From: Kribbella sp. CA-293567
GTDB taxonomy: Bacteria; Actinomycetota; Actinomycetes; Propionibacteriales; Kribbellaceae
NCBI RefSeq assembly: GCF_027627575.1
Contig: NZ_CP114065.1
Location: forward strand, 7,068,001 to 7,132,000
Reading direction: 5' to 3'
DNA length: 64,000 nucleotides
A program made the position numbers and the translations under genes. Shown here in pieces: positions 30,465 through 38,155 of this stretch. Within the stretch, counting starts at the first letter, position 1; each line of letters opens with the position of its first letter. The notes below the pieces were generated by a model. That model saw only the letters and a list, made by a program, of their open reading frames with translations. It made no database searches and was not told where the DNA came from.

Positions 30465-33255
30465 CTTCGGTACGCCGGCCCGCGACGGCGAGCCCACTGT
30501 CACGCTCACCATCGACGGCGTGGGCGTCGCCGTCCCACCCGGTACGTCGGTGATGCGCGCGGCCAAGCAGGCCGGACTCGACATCCCCAAACTGTGTGCC
30601 ACCGACAGCCTGGAGGCCTTCGGGTCCTGCCGGCTCTGCATCGTCGAGATCGACGGCGCCCGTGGCACCCCCGCCTCCTGCACGACGCCCGTCGCGCCCG
30701 GCATGGTGGTGCGCACCCAGAACGAGAAGCTGGGCAAGCTGCGCCGGGGCGTGATGGAGCTCTACATCTCCGACCACCCGCTGGACTGCCTGACCTGCTC
30801 GGCCAACGGTGACTGCGAGTTGCAGGACATGGCCGGGGTCACCGGACTGCGCGAAGTACGGTACGGCGCCGGCGTCGACGCCGGCGCCAACCACCTCGAC
30901 GCGCCGACCGACAGCTCCAACCCCTACTTCGACTTCGACGCCTCGAAGTGCATCGCCTGCTCGCGCTGCGTCCGCGCCTGTGACGAGGTCCAGGGCACGC
31001 TGGCGCTGACGATCGAGGGCCGCGGTTTCGACTCCAAGATCGCGGCCGGCGCGGGCGTCTCCTTCATGGAGTCGGACTGCGTGTCGTGCGGCGCCTGCGT
31101 ACAGGCGTGCCCGACGGCGACCCTGCAGGAGAAGACCGTCATCCAGCTCGGGATGCCGACCCGCTCGGTCGTCACCACCTGCGCGTACTGCGGCGTCGGC
31201 TGCTCCTTCAAGGCCGAGCTGCGGGGTGACGAGCTGGTCCGGATGGTGCCGTACAAGGACGGTGGCGCGAACGAGGGCCACTCGTGCGTCAAGGGCCGGT
31301 TCGCCTTCGGCTACGCGAGTCACCCGGACCGGGTGCTGGAGCCGATGGTCCGCGCCGCGATCACCGACCCCTGGCGGAAGGTCTCGTGGGACGAGGCGAT
31401 CGGTTTCACCGCGCGCCGGCTGCGCGAGATCCAGACGGAGTACGGGCAGGGCTCGATCGGCGCGATCACCTCGTCGCGGACCACGAACGAGGAGGTGTAC
31501 GCGGTCCAGAAGATGGTCCGGGCCGTGTTCGGCAACAACAACGTCGACACCTGCGCCCGGGTCTGTCACTCGCCCACGGGGTACGGGCTGAAGCAGACCT
31601 TCGGTGAGTCGGCCGGTACGCAGGACTTCAAGTCGGTCGAGAAGTCCGACGTGATCCTGCTGATCGGCGCGAACCCGACCGACGGGCATCCGGTGTTCGC
31701 GTCCCGGATGAAGAAGCGGCTGCGGCAGGGCGCGAAGCTGATCGTGATCGACCCACGGCGGATCGACCTGGTCCGGTCGCCGCACATCGAGGCCGCCCAC
31801 CATCTGCAGCTGGCGCCGGGCACGAATGTCGCCGTGGTCAACGCGATCGCGCACGTCGTGGTCACCGAAGGGCTGGTCGACCGGGCTTTCGTCGAGCAGC
31901 GGTGCGAGGACTTCGGGCAGTGGGAGACCTTCATCGCGCAGCCGGAGCACAGCCCGGAGGCGGTCGCGTCGATCACCGGCGTCGATGCCGGGGAACTACG
32001 CGCGGCGGCCCGGCTGTTCGCGACCGGCGGGAACGGCGCCATCTACTACGGTCTCGGCGTCACCGAGCACAGTCAGGGATCGACCACCGTGATGGGGATG
32101 GCCAACCTGGCGATGGCGACCGGCAACATCGGCCGGCGCGGCGTCGGGGTCAACCCGCTGCGGGGCCAGAACAACGTGCAGGGCTCCTGCGACATGGGCT
32201 CCTTCCCGCACGAACTTCCGGGGTACCGGCACGTCTCCGACGACGGCGCCCGGGACGTCTACGAACAGCTCTGGGGTACGCCGATCCTGAACGAGCCGGG
32301 GCTGCGCATCCCCAACATGTTCGACTCCGCGATCGACGGGTCGTTCAAGGCACTGTTCGTGCAGGGTGAGGACATCGCGCAGTCCGACCCGAACACCGCG
32401 CACGTGTTCGCCGCGCTCGGCGCGCTCGACCTACTCGTCGTCCAGGACCTGTTCGAGAACGAGACGGCCAAATGGGCGCACGTGCTGCTGCCCGGGACGT
32501 CGTTCCTGGAGAAGGACGGCACCTTCACCAACGCGGAACGGCGGATCAACCGGGTCCGGCCGGTGATGGCACCGCAGACCGGCAAGCAGGAGTGGCAGAT
32601 CGTCTGCGAGATCGCGCAGGCGATGGGCTATCCGATGCACTACGACTCGGCGGCGCAGATCATGGACGAGATCGCGCTGACCACGCCGACCTTCAGGGGG
32701 GTGTCGTTCCAGCACCTCGACGCGGTCGGGTCGGTGCAGTGGCCGTGCAACCTGGAGCATCCCGACGGCACGCCGATCATGCACGAGGACGAGTTCACCC
32801 GCGGCAAGGGACGGTTCATGGAGACCGTCTACGTGCCGACGACGGAGCGGTCGACCCGCAAGTACCCGTTGATCCTCACCACCGGACGGATCCTGTCGCA
32901 GTACAACGTGGGAGCGCAGACCCGGCGGACCGCGAACGTCGCCTGGCATCCGGAGGACATCCTGGAGCTGCATCCGCACGACGCCGAGGTGCGGGGTATC
33001 GAGGACGGCTCGATGGTGGCGTTGTCCAGCCGGGTCGGGAGGACGTCGCTGCGGGCCAGGCTGTCGGAGCGGATGCCGGTGGGGGTCTGCTACACCACCT
33101 TCCACCACCCGGTGACGGGGGCGAACGTGATCACCACGAACAACTCCGACTGGGCGACCAACTGCCCGGAGTACAAGGTCACCGCGGTGCAGGTGGATCT
33201 GCTGGTGGAGACGGTGGCCACGGACGAAGTACTCGAGGCGGTGCCGGCGCCGTGA
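30442..33255 (+). CDS. fdsA: Formate dehydrogenase alpha subunit (Mo-bis-MGD catalytic)
   Basis: This 937-residue molybdoenzyme has a chain of clusters. A 2Fe-2S domain comes first (CRLCIVEIDG). Next are an H-x-C-type site (HPLDCLTCSANGDC) and two 4Fe-4S motifs (CIACSRCVRAC and CVSCGACVQAC). The molybdopterin domain has its own cluster (CAYCGVGC). The catalytic residue is C375 in N-T-C-A-R-V-C-H-S-P-T-G-Y (TGT codon), so it is a cysteine, not a selenocysteine, enzyme. It oxidises formate to CO2 in the cytoplasm. C-terminal molybdopterin-binding segments (TGRILSQYN, HPVTGANVITTN) complete the fold. Confidence 0.94.
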   Translation: MTLLKEPDFGTPARDGEPTVTLTIDGVGVAVPPGTSVMRAAKQAGLDIPKLCATDSLEAFGSCRLCIVEIDGARGTPASCTTPVAPGMVVRTQNEKLGKLRRGVMELYISDHPLDCLTCSANGDCELQDMAGVTGLREVRYGAGVDAGANHLDAPTDSSNPYFDFDASKCIACSRCVRACDEVQGTLALTIEGRGFDSKIAAGAGVSFMESDCVSCGACVQACPTATLQEKTVIQLGMPTRSVVTTCAYCGVGCSFKAELRGDELVRMVPYKDGGANEGHSCVKGRFAFGYASHPDRVLEPMVRAAITDPWRKVSWDEAIGFTARRLREIQTEYGQGSIGAITSSRTTNEEVYAVQKMVRAVFGNNNVDTCARVCHSPTGYGLKQTFGESAGTQDFKSVEKSDVILLIGANPTDGHPVFASRMKKRLRQGAKLIVIDPRRIDLVRSPHIEAAHHLQLAPGTNVAVVNAIAHVVVTEGLVDRAFVEQRCEDFGQWETFIAQPEHSPEAVASITGVDAGELRAAARLFATGGNGAIYYGLGVTEHSQGSTTVMGMANLAMATGNIGRRGVGVNPLRGQNNVQGSCDMGSFPHELPGYRHVSDDGARDVYEQLWGTPILNEPGLRIPNMFDSAIDGSFKALFVQGEDIAQSDPNTAHVFAALGALDLLVVQDLFENETAKWAHVLLPGTSFLEKDGTFTNAERRINRVRPVMAPQTGKQEWQIVCEIAQAMGYPMHYDSAAQIMDEIALTTPTFRGVSFQHLDAVGSVQWPCNLEHPDGTPIMHEDEFTRGKGRFMETVYVPTTERSTRKYPLILTTGRILSQYNVGAQTRRTANVAWHPEDILELHPHDAEVRGIEDGSMVALSSRVGRTSLRARLSERMPVGVCYTTFHHPVTGANVITTNNSDWATNCPEYKVTAVQVDLLVETVATDEVLEAVPAP

Positions 33256-33479
33256 GCGGGCCGGCCCTGCCGCCGCCGGTGCGGTTGGCGAACGAGATCG
33301 CGCGGCAGTTCGAGCACAGGGCGCCGGCCGATGCCGCGACGGCGATCGCGAACCACATCGGCACGGTCTGGGATCCCCGGATGAAGCGGGCGCTGATCGC
33401 CCATGTGGACGCCGGCGCCGATGACCTGGCTCCGCTGGCTGTCCTGGCCGCCAACCAGGTCCGGGCGACGTTGCGGTGA
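33252..33479 (+). CDS. fdsD: Formate dehydrogenase delta subunit
   Basis: The 75-residue helical protein matches the small FdsD family: VRLANEIARQFEHRAP, NHIGTVWDPRMKRAL and a C-terminal LAVLAANQVRATL. FdsD is needed for cofactor insertion and activity in related soluble formate dehydrogenases. Its GTG overlaps the fdsA stop and its stop overlaps the next start (GTGA at each junction), so it is fully coupled in the operon. Confidence 0.88.
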   Translation: MSGPALPPPVRLANEIARQFEHRAPADAATAIANHIGTVWDPRMKRALIAHVDAGADDLAPLAVLAANQVRATLR

Positions 33480-34807
33480 CTCAGGTCGAGGAGGAAGTCG
33501 CGCAGCTCGGACGTGAACCGGCCACGGATGATGGTGAGGTGGCGCAGGTCGACGGCGAGATGACGCGGGCTGCCAGGGGGCCTGACGCGGCCGCGGTGTC
33601 CTGGGATGTGGCCCGGGCACTGGCGCATACGGCGGTCGCGCCGCTTGCCCCGCGGCGGCTTCCACTTGAGGAGGCGGTCGGCTGTGTTCTCGCCACCCCG
33701 CTCGTCGCCCCCACGGCAGTGCCACCGGTGGATCGCTCAGCCATGGACGGGTACGCCGTACGCGGGTCCGGCCCGTGGCGGATAGTCGGCGCTGTCCTCG
33801 CCGGCTCAGCTCTCCCCGCGCCTCTCGAAGAAGGCCAGGCTTGCACCATCGTCACCGGTGCGTCCATCCCGCCCGGGACGACTACTGTGCTGCCCGACGA
33901 GCAAGCGACCCGTCTTGCCGACGAGGTAGCCGGGCCGGCCGAGCTCGGCCGGCACATCCGCCGAGCGGGCGAAGAATGCGCGGCAGGCGAAACGCTGCTC
34001 CCAGCAGGGACTCTGGTGCTCCCCCAACTTCTCGGTCTCGCCGCAACGCTCGGCCTGAACCAGCTCTCGGTGATCCCCAAACCCCGAGTGGTCGCCCTGA
34101 TCACCGGTGACGAACTGGTTCACCAGGGCCCCTCCGCCCCGGGTCGGGTCCGGGACGCGATCGGCCCGATGCTGCCGGCCCTGATCACCAGAGCGGGCGC
34201 GACCTTCGGCGCAGTACCGCGCACCGGCGCTGCTTCCGGCTGCACACCTTCGCTCTCCTCCGCCGTGGTGCACCTGCCGGATTCCAGGGACGGGCTGCTG
34301 GCGGCGATCGCTGGTGCCGAGGCGGAGATCATCCTGGTGTCCGGGTCGTCGGCAGCAGGACCGGCTGATCACCTGCGAGGAGCCTTGGCCGAGCTGGGTG
34401 CGGAGCTGATCGTGAATGGGGTCGCGTGCCGGCCTGGGCATCCTCAGGCGCTGGCCCGACTGGCCGACGGGCGGCTGGTGGCCGGTTTGCCGGGCAACCC
34501 GCTGGCCGCGTTGACGGCGTTTCTCACGCTGGGAGTCGCGGCCGTCAGGCGGTTGCGGGGTGAAGGGCTGGACGCGCTTGCGGTGGCGTCGGTGCCTGGT
34601 GGGCTCGCGTGCCATCCGCGCAGTACCAGGTTGGTACCGGTGCGGGTGACGACACAGGGCGCGGTACCGGTCGGGCATGGCGGCTCGGCCATGTTGCGAG
34701 GTGCTGCTGCCGCCGACGCGTTGGCCGTGATCGAGCCAGGCCCGGGCGCCGCTATCGCCGCGAGACTGCTGCCACTGGATCCGGGAGTCCGCCCATGGGT
34801 CGTCTGA
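33476..34807 (+). CDS. moeA: MoeA-like molybdopterin molybdotransferase
   Basis: The 443-residue protein has MoeA motifs VPPVDRSAMDGYAV, ALITGDELV and LVAGLPGNPLAALTAFLTL. MoeA inserts molybdenum into molybdopterin, which fdsA requires. An acidic N-terminal extension of about 40 residues precedes the domain. The active-site loop, usually S-G-G-x-S-x-G, reads S-G-S-S-A-A-G-P-A-D-H, a notable change. It lies between fdsD and fdhD and overlaps both. Confidence 0.85.
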   Translation: MTQVEEEVAQLGREPATDDGEVAQVDGEMTRAARGPDAAAVSWDVARALAHTAVAPLAPRRLPLEEAVGCVLATPLVAPTAVPPVDRSAMDGYAVRGSGPWRIVGAVLAGSALPAPLEEGQACTIVTGASIPPGTTTVLPDEQATRLADEVAGPAELGRHIRRAGEECAAGETLLPAGTLVLPQLLGLAATLGLNQLSVIPKPRVVALITGDELVHQGPSAPGRVRDAIGPMLPALITRAGATFGAVPRTGAASGCTPSLSSAVVHLPDSRDGLLAAIAGAEAEIILVSGSSAAGPADHLRGALAELGAELIVNGVACRPGHPQALARLADGRLVAGLPGNPLAALTAFLTLGVAAVRRLRGEGLDALAVASVPGGLACHPRSTRLVPVRVTTQGAVPVGHGGSAMLRGAAAADALAVIEPGPGAAIAARLLPLDPGVRPWVV

Positions 34808-35631
34808 TCGCCCGCAAGAAGGTCCTGCGTCTCACGCCTGACGGCGAGCGCTCGCGCCCCGACTCGATCGCCGTCGAAGATCCGCTCGAGCTCCGGGTCG
34901 ACGGCCGTCCGCTGGCCGTGACGATGCGAACGCCGGGACACGACGTCGAACTCGCGCACGGCTTCCTGCACACCGAAGGCGTGATCGGCAGTGCCGGCGA
35001 CCTCCGCGACGCCCGGTACTGCGATTCGCGGGACGCCGAAGGCCGCAACACCTACAACGTCCTCGATCTCGGGCTGTCCCCCGGTGTCCCGGCGCCGGAA
35101 ACCGGGGTCGAGCGGAACTTCTACACCACCTCGTCCTGCGGCGTCTGCGGCAAGGCGTCGCTGGACGCCGTCCGGGTGAAGTCGCGCTACTCGCCCGCGG
35201 GTGACCCACTGCGGGTGTCCTTGGAGGTCCTCGCGAGCCTTCCGGACCGGCTGCGGGAGCAGCAGGAGGTGTTCGAGCGCACCGGCGGCCTGCACGCGGC
35301 CGGACTCTTCACTCCCGACGGCGAACTGCTGGTCGTGCGGGAGGACGTCGGCCGCCACAACGCGGTCGACAAGGTGATCGGCTGGGCCCTGCTCGGCGGC
35401 CTGATCCCCGCCCGCGGCCACATCCTCATCGTCTCCGGCCGGACGTCGTTCGAGCTGGCCCAGAAGGCCGTGATGGCAGGCATCCCGCTCCTGGGCGCCG
35501 TCTCGGCTCCCTCGTCACTGGCCGTCGAGCTGGCCGACGAGTGCGGGCTGACCCTCGCCGGCTTCATCCGCAACGGCTCGCTGAACGTCTACTCCCACCC
35601 CGACCGCATCACGGTGCCGGCGCGCGTCTGA
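34795..35631 (+). CDS. fdhD: Formate dehydrogenase accessory sulfurtransferase FdhD
   Basis: The 278-residue protein has FdhD features: PLAVTMRTPGHDVELAHGFLHTEGVI, the conserved C-G-V-C-G-K-A-S loop that carries sulfur to the Mo cofactor, GGLHAAGLFTPDGELLVVREDVGRHNAVDKVIG, and FIRNGSLNVYS near the end. It sulfurates bis-MGD before insertion into FdsA. ATG 34795 overlaps moeA by 13 bases. It is the last gene of the operon and faces the MerR gene, 10 bases away. Confidence 0.93.
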   Translation: MGRLIARKKVLRLTPDGERSRPDSIAVEDPLELRVDGRPLAVTMRTPGHDVELAHGFLHTEGVIGSAGDLRDARYCDSRDAEGRNTYNVLDLGLSPGVPAPETGVERNFYTTSSCGVCGKASLDAVRVKSRYSPAGDPLRVSLEVLASLPDRLREQQEVFERTGGLHAAGLFTPDGELLVVREDVGRHNAVDKVIGWALLGGLIPARGHILIVSGRTSFELAQKAVMAGIPLLGAVSAPSSLAVELADECGLTLAGFIRNGSLNVYSHPDRITVPARV

Positions 35632-35641
35632 CCGACCGGCG

Positions 35642-36076
35642 TCAGACCGCCTGGCCGGTCGCTTCCTGGACCATCGACGGCGCGACCCACAGGCTGTCGG
35701 CGGTACCGCGATCGAGGTGGTCGGTGTAGATGTCGACCTTGTACGTGATCACCCGGAGGCACTCGGTGAGCTCCTCGATCTGCGCGGCGACCGCCTCCTG
35801 GTGACTCTTCAGCAACGCCAGTCTGGCCGCCTCGTTGCCGGCGCCCTGCCGGACCAGGTCCGTGTACCGGCGAATGGTCTCCAGCGGCATCCCCGACGAG
35901 CGGAACTTGATGCACATGTCCAGCCAGTCGACGTCGTCCTGGCTGTAGACGCGACGCCCGTTGGCCTCCCGGCGTACCGGGTCGGCGAGGATGCCTTCCC
36001 GCTCGTAGAAGCGCAGCGCGTGCACGCTCAGCCCCGTGCGTTCGGAGACCTGCCCGATGCTCAACCCGTCAGCCAT
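35642..36076 (-). CDS. MerR-family transcriptional regulator
   Basis: The 144-residue protein has the MerR HTH (LSIGQVSERTGLSVHALRFYEREGIL) and the second wing (RREANGRRVYSQDDVDWLDMCIKFRSSGMPLETIRRY), followed by a coiled-coil dimer helix. No metal-binding cysteine cluster is seen, so it probably senses an organic or redox signal. ATG 36076 is 8 bases after a TAGGGT -10. A perfect palindrome lies upstream. It is divergent from an aldo/keto reductase, its likely target. Confidence 0.88.
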   Translation of the reverse strand: MADGLSIGQVSERTGLSVHALRFYEREGILADPVRREANGRRVYSQDDVDWLDMCIKFRSSGMPLETIRRYTDLVRQGAGNEAARLALLKSHQEAVAAQIEELTECLRVITYKVDIYTDHLDRGTADSLWVAPSMVQEATGQAV

Positions 36077-36095
36077 GCGGCTCACCCTAACCGCG

Positions 36096-36113
36096 CCTGG
36101 AGTCAACTCCAGG
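36096..36113. promoter_or_regulatory. Palindromic MerR operator at the merR promoter
   Basis: CCTGGAGT (36096-36103), a 2-base gap and ACTCCAGG (36106-36113) form a perfect dyad. It lies 7 bases upstream of the TAGGGT -10 (36084-36089, minus strand) of the merR gene, where autoregulation would act. Confidence 0.7.
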
Positions 36114-36152
36114 AGCTTCGCAGCCCTCCCAGCGCGGCCGAGCGGAAGCACC

Positions 36153-36183
36153 TTGACCTAGACAGCGGTCCAGCTCGTAGGTT
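36153..36183 (+). promoter_or_regulatory. MerR-type promoter with 19-bp spacer for the aldo/keto reductase
   Basis: TTGACC (36153-36158) and TAGGTT (36178-36183) are 19 bases apart, the elongated spacing that MerR activators correct by DNA distortion. The divergent merR gene is the obvious regulator. Confidence 0.65.
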
Positions 36184-36215
36184 CTGCACCAGACCACAAC
36201 GGCTAGGAGCTGGAC

Positions 36216-37271
36216 ATGCGCTACCGCACTCTCGGCGGGACCGGTATCGAGGTGAGCGTGCACTGCCTCGGCACGATGATGTTCGGCGCGGTCGGCAATC
36301 CCGATCACGCCGACTCCGCCCGGATCATCCACGCGGCCCTGGACCAGGGCATCAACTTCGTCGACACCGCCGACATGTACTCCGCGGGCGAGTCGGAGGA
36401 GATTGTCGGCAAGGCGCTGCAGGGGCGCCGGGAGGACGTCGTACTGGCGACGAAGGTGCACTTCCCGATGGGGAAGGGCCCCAACCGCGGCGGCAACTCG
36501 CGGCGCTGGATCACCCACGAGGTCGAGCAGAGCCTGCGGCGGCTCGGCACGGACTGGATCGACCTCTACCAGGTGCACCGGCCGGACCCGGCGACGGAGA
36601 TCGAGGAGACGCTGTCGGTGCTGACCGACCTGGTCAGCCAGGGCAAGATCCGGGCGTTCGGCTGCTCGACCTTCCCGGCCGAGGAGATTGTCGAGGCATA
36701 CCACGTCGCCGAGCGGCGCGGCTTCGGCAAGTTCCGGACCGAGCAACCGCCGTACTCGCTGGTCACCCGCGGGATCGAGCGGTCGCTGCTGCCGACCGCG
36801 CAGCGGCTGAACATGGGCGTGCTGACCTGGAGCCCGCTGGCTTCCGGCTTCCTGTCCGGCAAGGTGCGCAAGGACCGGCCGGTGGATCTGGCCGCCGGCC
36901 GGGCGGCTCTGACACCACACCGGTTCGACCCGTCGATCCCGGCCAACGCCTCGAAGTTCGAGGCACTGGAGCAGTTCACCGCGCTGGCCGAGAGCATCGG
37001 CCGGACGCTGCCCGAGCTCGCGCTGGCGTTCGTCACCTCGCACCCGGCGGTGACGTCGGTGATCATCGGCCCACGCACGATGGAGCACCTGGACAGCTCA
37101 CTGCAGGGCGCCGACCTGACCCTGGAGGACGACGTACTGGACCGGATCGACGAGATCGTTGCCCCTGGCACCGATCTTCACCACTACCAGCCGGACGGTC
37201 TCTGGTCCTCGCCCGCCCTCACCGATCCGGCCGAACGCCGCCGCCCGGCGGCGGATCGCTCCGCCGCCTGA
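36216..37271 (+). CDS. Aldo/keto reductase
   Basis: The 351-residue (alpha/beta)8-barrel enzyme has the catalytic residues D50 (NFVDTADMY), Y55, K80 (LATKV) and the histidine in IDLYQVHRPD. The C-terminal NADPH-binding segment is AVTSVIIGPRTMEHL. It belongs to the YghZ/Tas-like AKR branch and reduces aldehydes or ketones of unknown identity. An AGGAG ribosome-binding site precedes the ATG. The C-terminus beyond about residue 335 is a charged tail, AERRRPAADRSAA. Confidence 0.87.
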   Translation: MRYRTLGGTGIEVSVHCLGTMMFGAVGNPDHADSARIIHAALDQGINFVDTADMYSAGESEEIVGKALQGRREDVVLATKVHFPMGKGPNRGGNSRRWITHEVEQSLRRLGTDWIDLYQVHRPDPATEIEETLSVLTDLVSQGKIRAFGCSTFPAEEIVEAYHVAERRGFGKFRTEQPPYSLVTRGIERSLLPTAQRLNMGVLTWSPLASGFLSGKVRKDRPVDLAAGRAALTPHRFDPSIPANASKFEALEQFTALAESIGRTLPELALAFVTSHPAVTSVIIGPRTMEHLDSSLQGADLTLEDDVLDRIDEIVAPGTDLHHYQPDGLWSSPALTDPAERRRPAADRSAA

Positions 37272-37339
37272 TCTCCGCACCGCATCGGACCTGCAGCGAT
37301 GGGTACTGGACGGGTTCAGCCCCGTCCACAGGAGGACCG

Positions 37340-37624
37340 ATGAGCTTCGATCGACCTGGACTGCCGTTACCCGGCCACCGAGCCGATGAGGTGGAGATCA
37401 ACGAGGACCTGCGGGCCGAGGGGCTCGAACTCAACCCCGACGGTGAGCTCGACGGGCTGGACCACCCGGGCGCGGCCTCGGCCGGCCCGCAGCCGAACCC
37501 GCCGCGCCGCCCGCACCAGGCGACGGCCGATCCGGCGGCGGGCCGGCCGGTCGAGGCGTTCCAACCGGTCGAGGCCGCGGAGCCGGTCGACGATCCTGCG
37601 CACGAAGATCCCGCGCGCGACTGA
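37340..37624 (+). CDS. Small acidic, proline-rich protein of unknown function
   Basis: The 94-residue protein looks disordered. It has an acidic N-terminal part (DEVEINEDLRAEGLELNPDGELDGLD) and a proline/alanine-rich tail with repeated P-V-E-A and P-V-D-D phrases. No family is recognised. It has a good GGAGG ribosome-binding site. It may share the aldo/keto reductase transcript, 68 bases upstream. Confidence 0.6.
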   Translation: MSFDRPGLPLPGHRADEVEINEDLRAEGLELNPDGELDGLDHPGAASAGPQPNPPRRPHQATADPAAGRPVEAFQPVEAAEPVDDPAHEDPARD

Positions 37625-37629
37625 CAGGG

Positions 37630-38094
37630 CTACCGATCCGGTCGTCGCGTACGGCGGAAGTTGGTGATCGTGACGCCCGGCGCTATCTCGACCTGGCCGG
37701 TGGCGGTGTAGCCGCGGGCCAGGTAGAGCGTGGTCGCCGGGACGTTCGCGGTACCGGTCGAGACGAGGCTGGTCGCCCTTGGCTCCAACTCGTCGAGATG
37801 GTCGAGCAGCGCTCGACCGTGACCGCGGCGGGCTTGGGCCGGGTCGACCACCAGGCGGCTGATGTCGACCGTGTCGGCGTCGGGAAGCTCGTAGGCGACA
37901 GCGGCGACCAGTTCGCCGTCGGAGTACCGGCCGAGCCAGTGTTCCGTCGACGACCTCAGCGCTGCCAGGTCCTCGTGCAGTGGCGGGATGCCGTCGAACC
38001 CGATCAGCTCGGCCTCGACCGCGTAGGCCAGCCGCTGGACGGCCAGCACCCGTTCGGCGGTGGGCAGGTCGGTCAGGTCGAGCGCGCGGATCAT
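37630..38094 (-). CDS. GNAT-family N-acetyltransferase
   Basis: The 154-residue protein has the GNAT core. The ISRLVVDPAQARRGHGRALLDHL segment matches the acetyl-CoA pyrophosphate loop (R-R-G-H-G-R-A). Motif B is LVSTGTANVPATTLYLARGYTATG. It transfers an acetyl group from acetyl-CoA to an unknown amine. It faces the acidic small protein at its 3' end and is divergent from the penicillin-acylase-like gene. Confidence 0.85.
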   Translation of the reverse strand: MIRALDLTDLPTAERVLAVQRLAYAVEAELIGFDGIPPLHEDLAALRSSTEHWLGRYSDGELVAAVAYELPDADTVDISRLVVDPAQARRGHGRALLDHLDELEPRATSLVSTGTANVPATTLYLARGYTATGQVEIAPGVTITNFRRTRRPDR

Positions 38095-38155
38095 CCCGCC
38101 ACGCTAGCCTGACTTGTCAGATCGCTGCCCAACCCAGCCAGAGCGAGGATGACGA

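Noticed and set aside
30442-33255. Selenocysteine formate dehydrogenase
   Set aside because: The catalytic codon (31564-31566) is TGT; no in-frame TGA is present.
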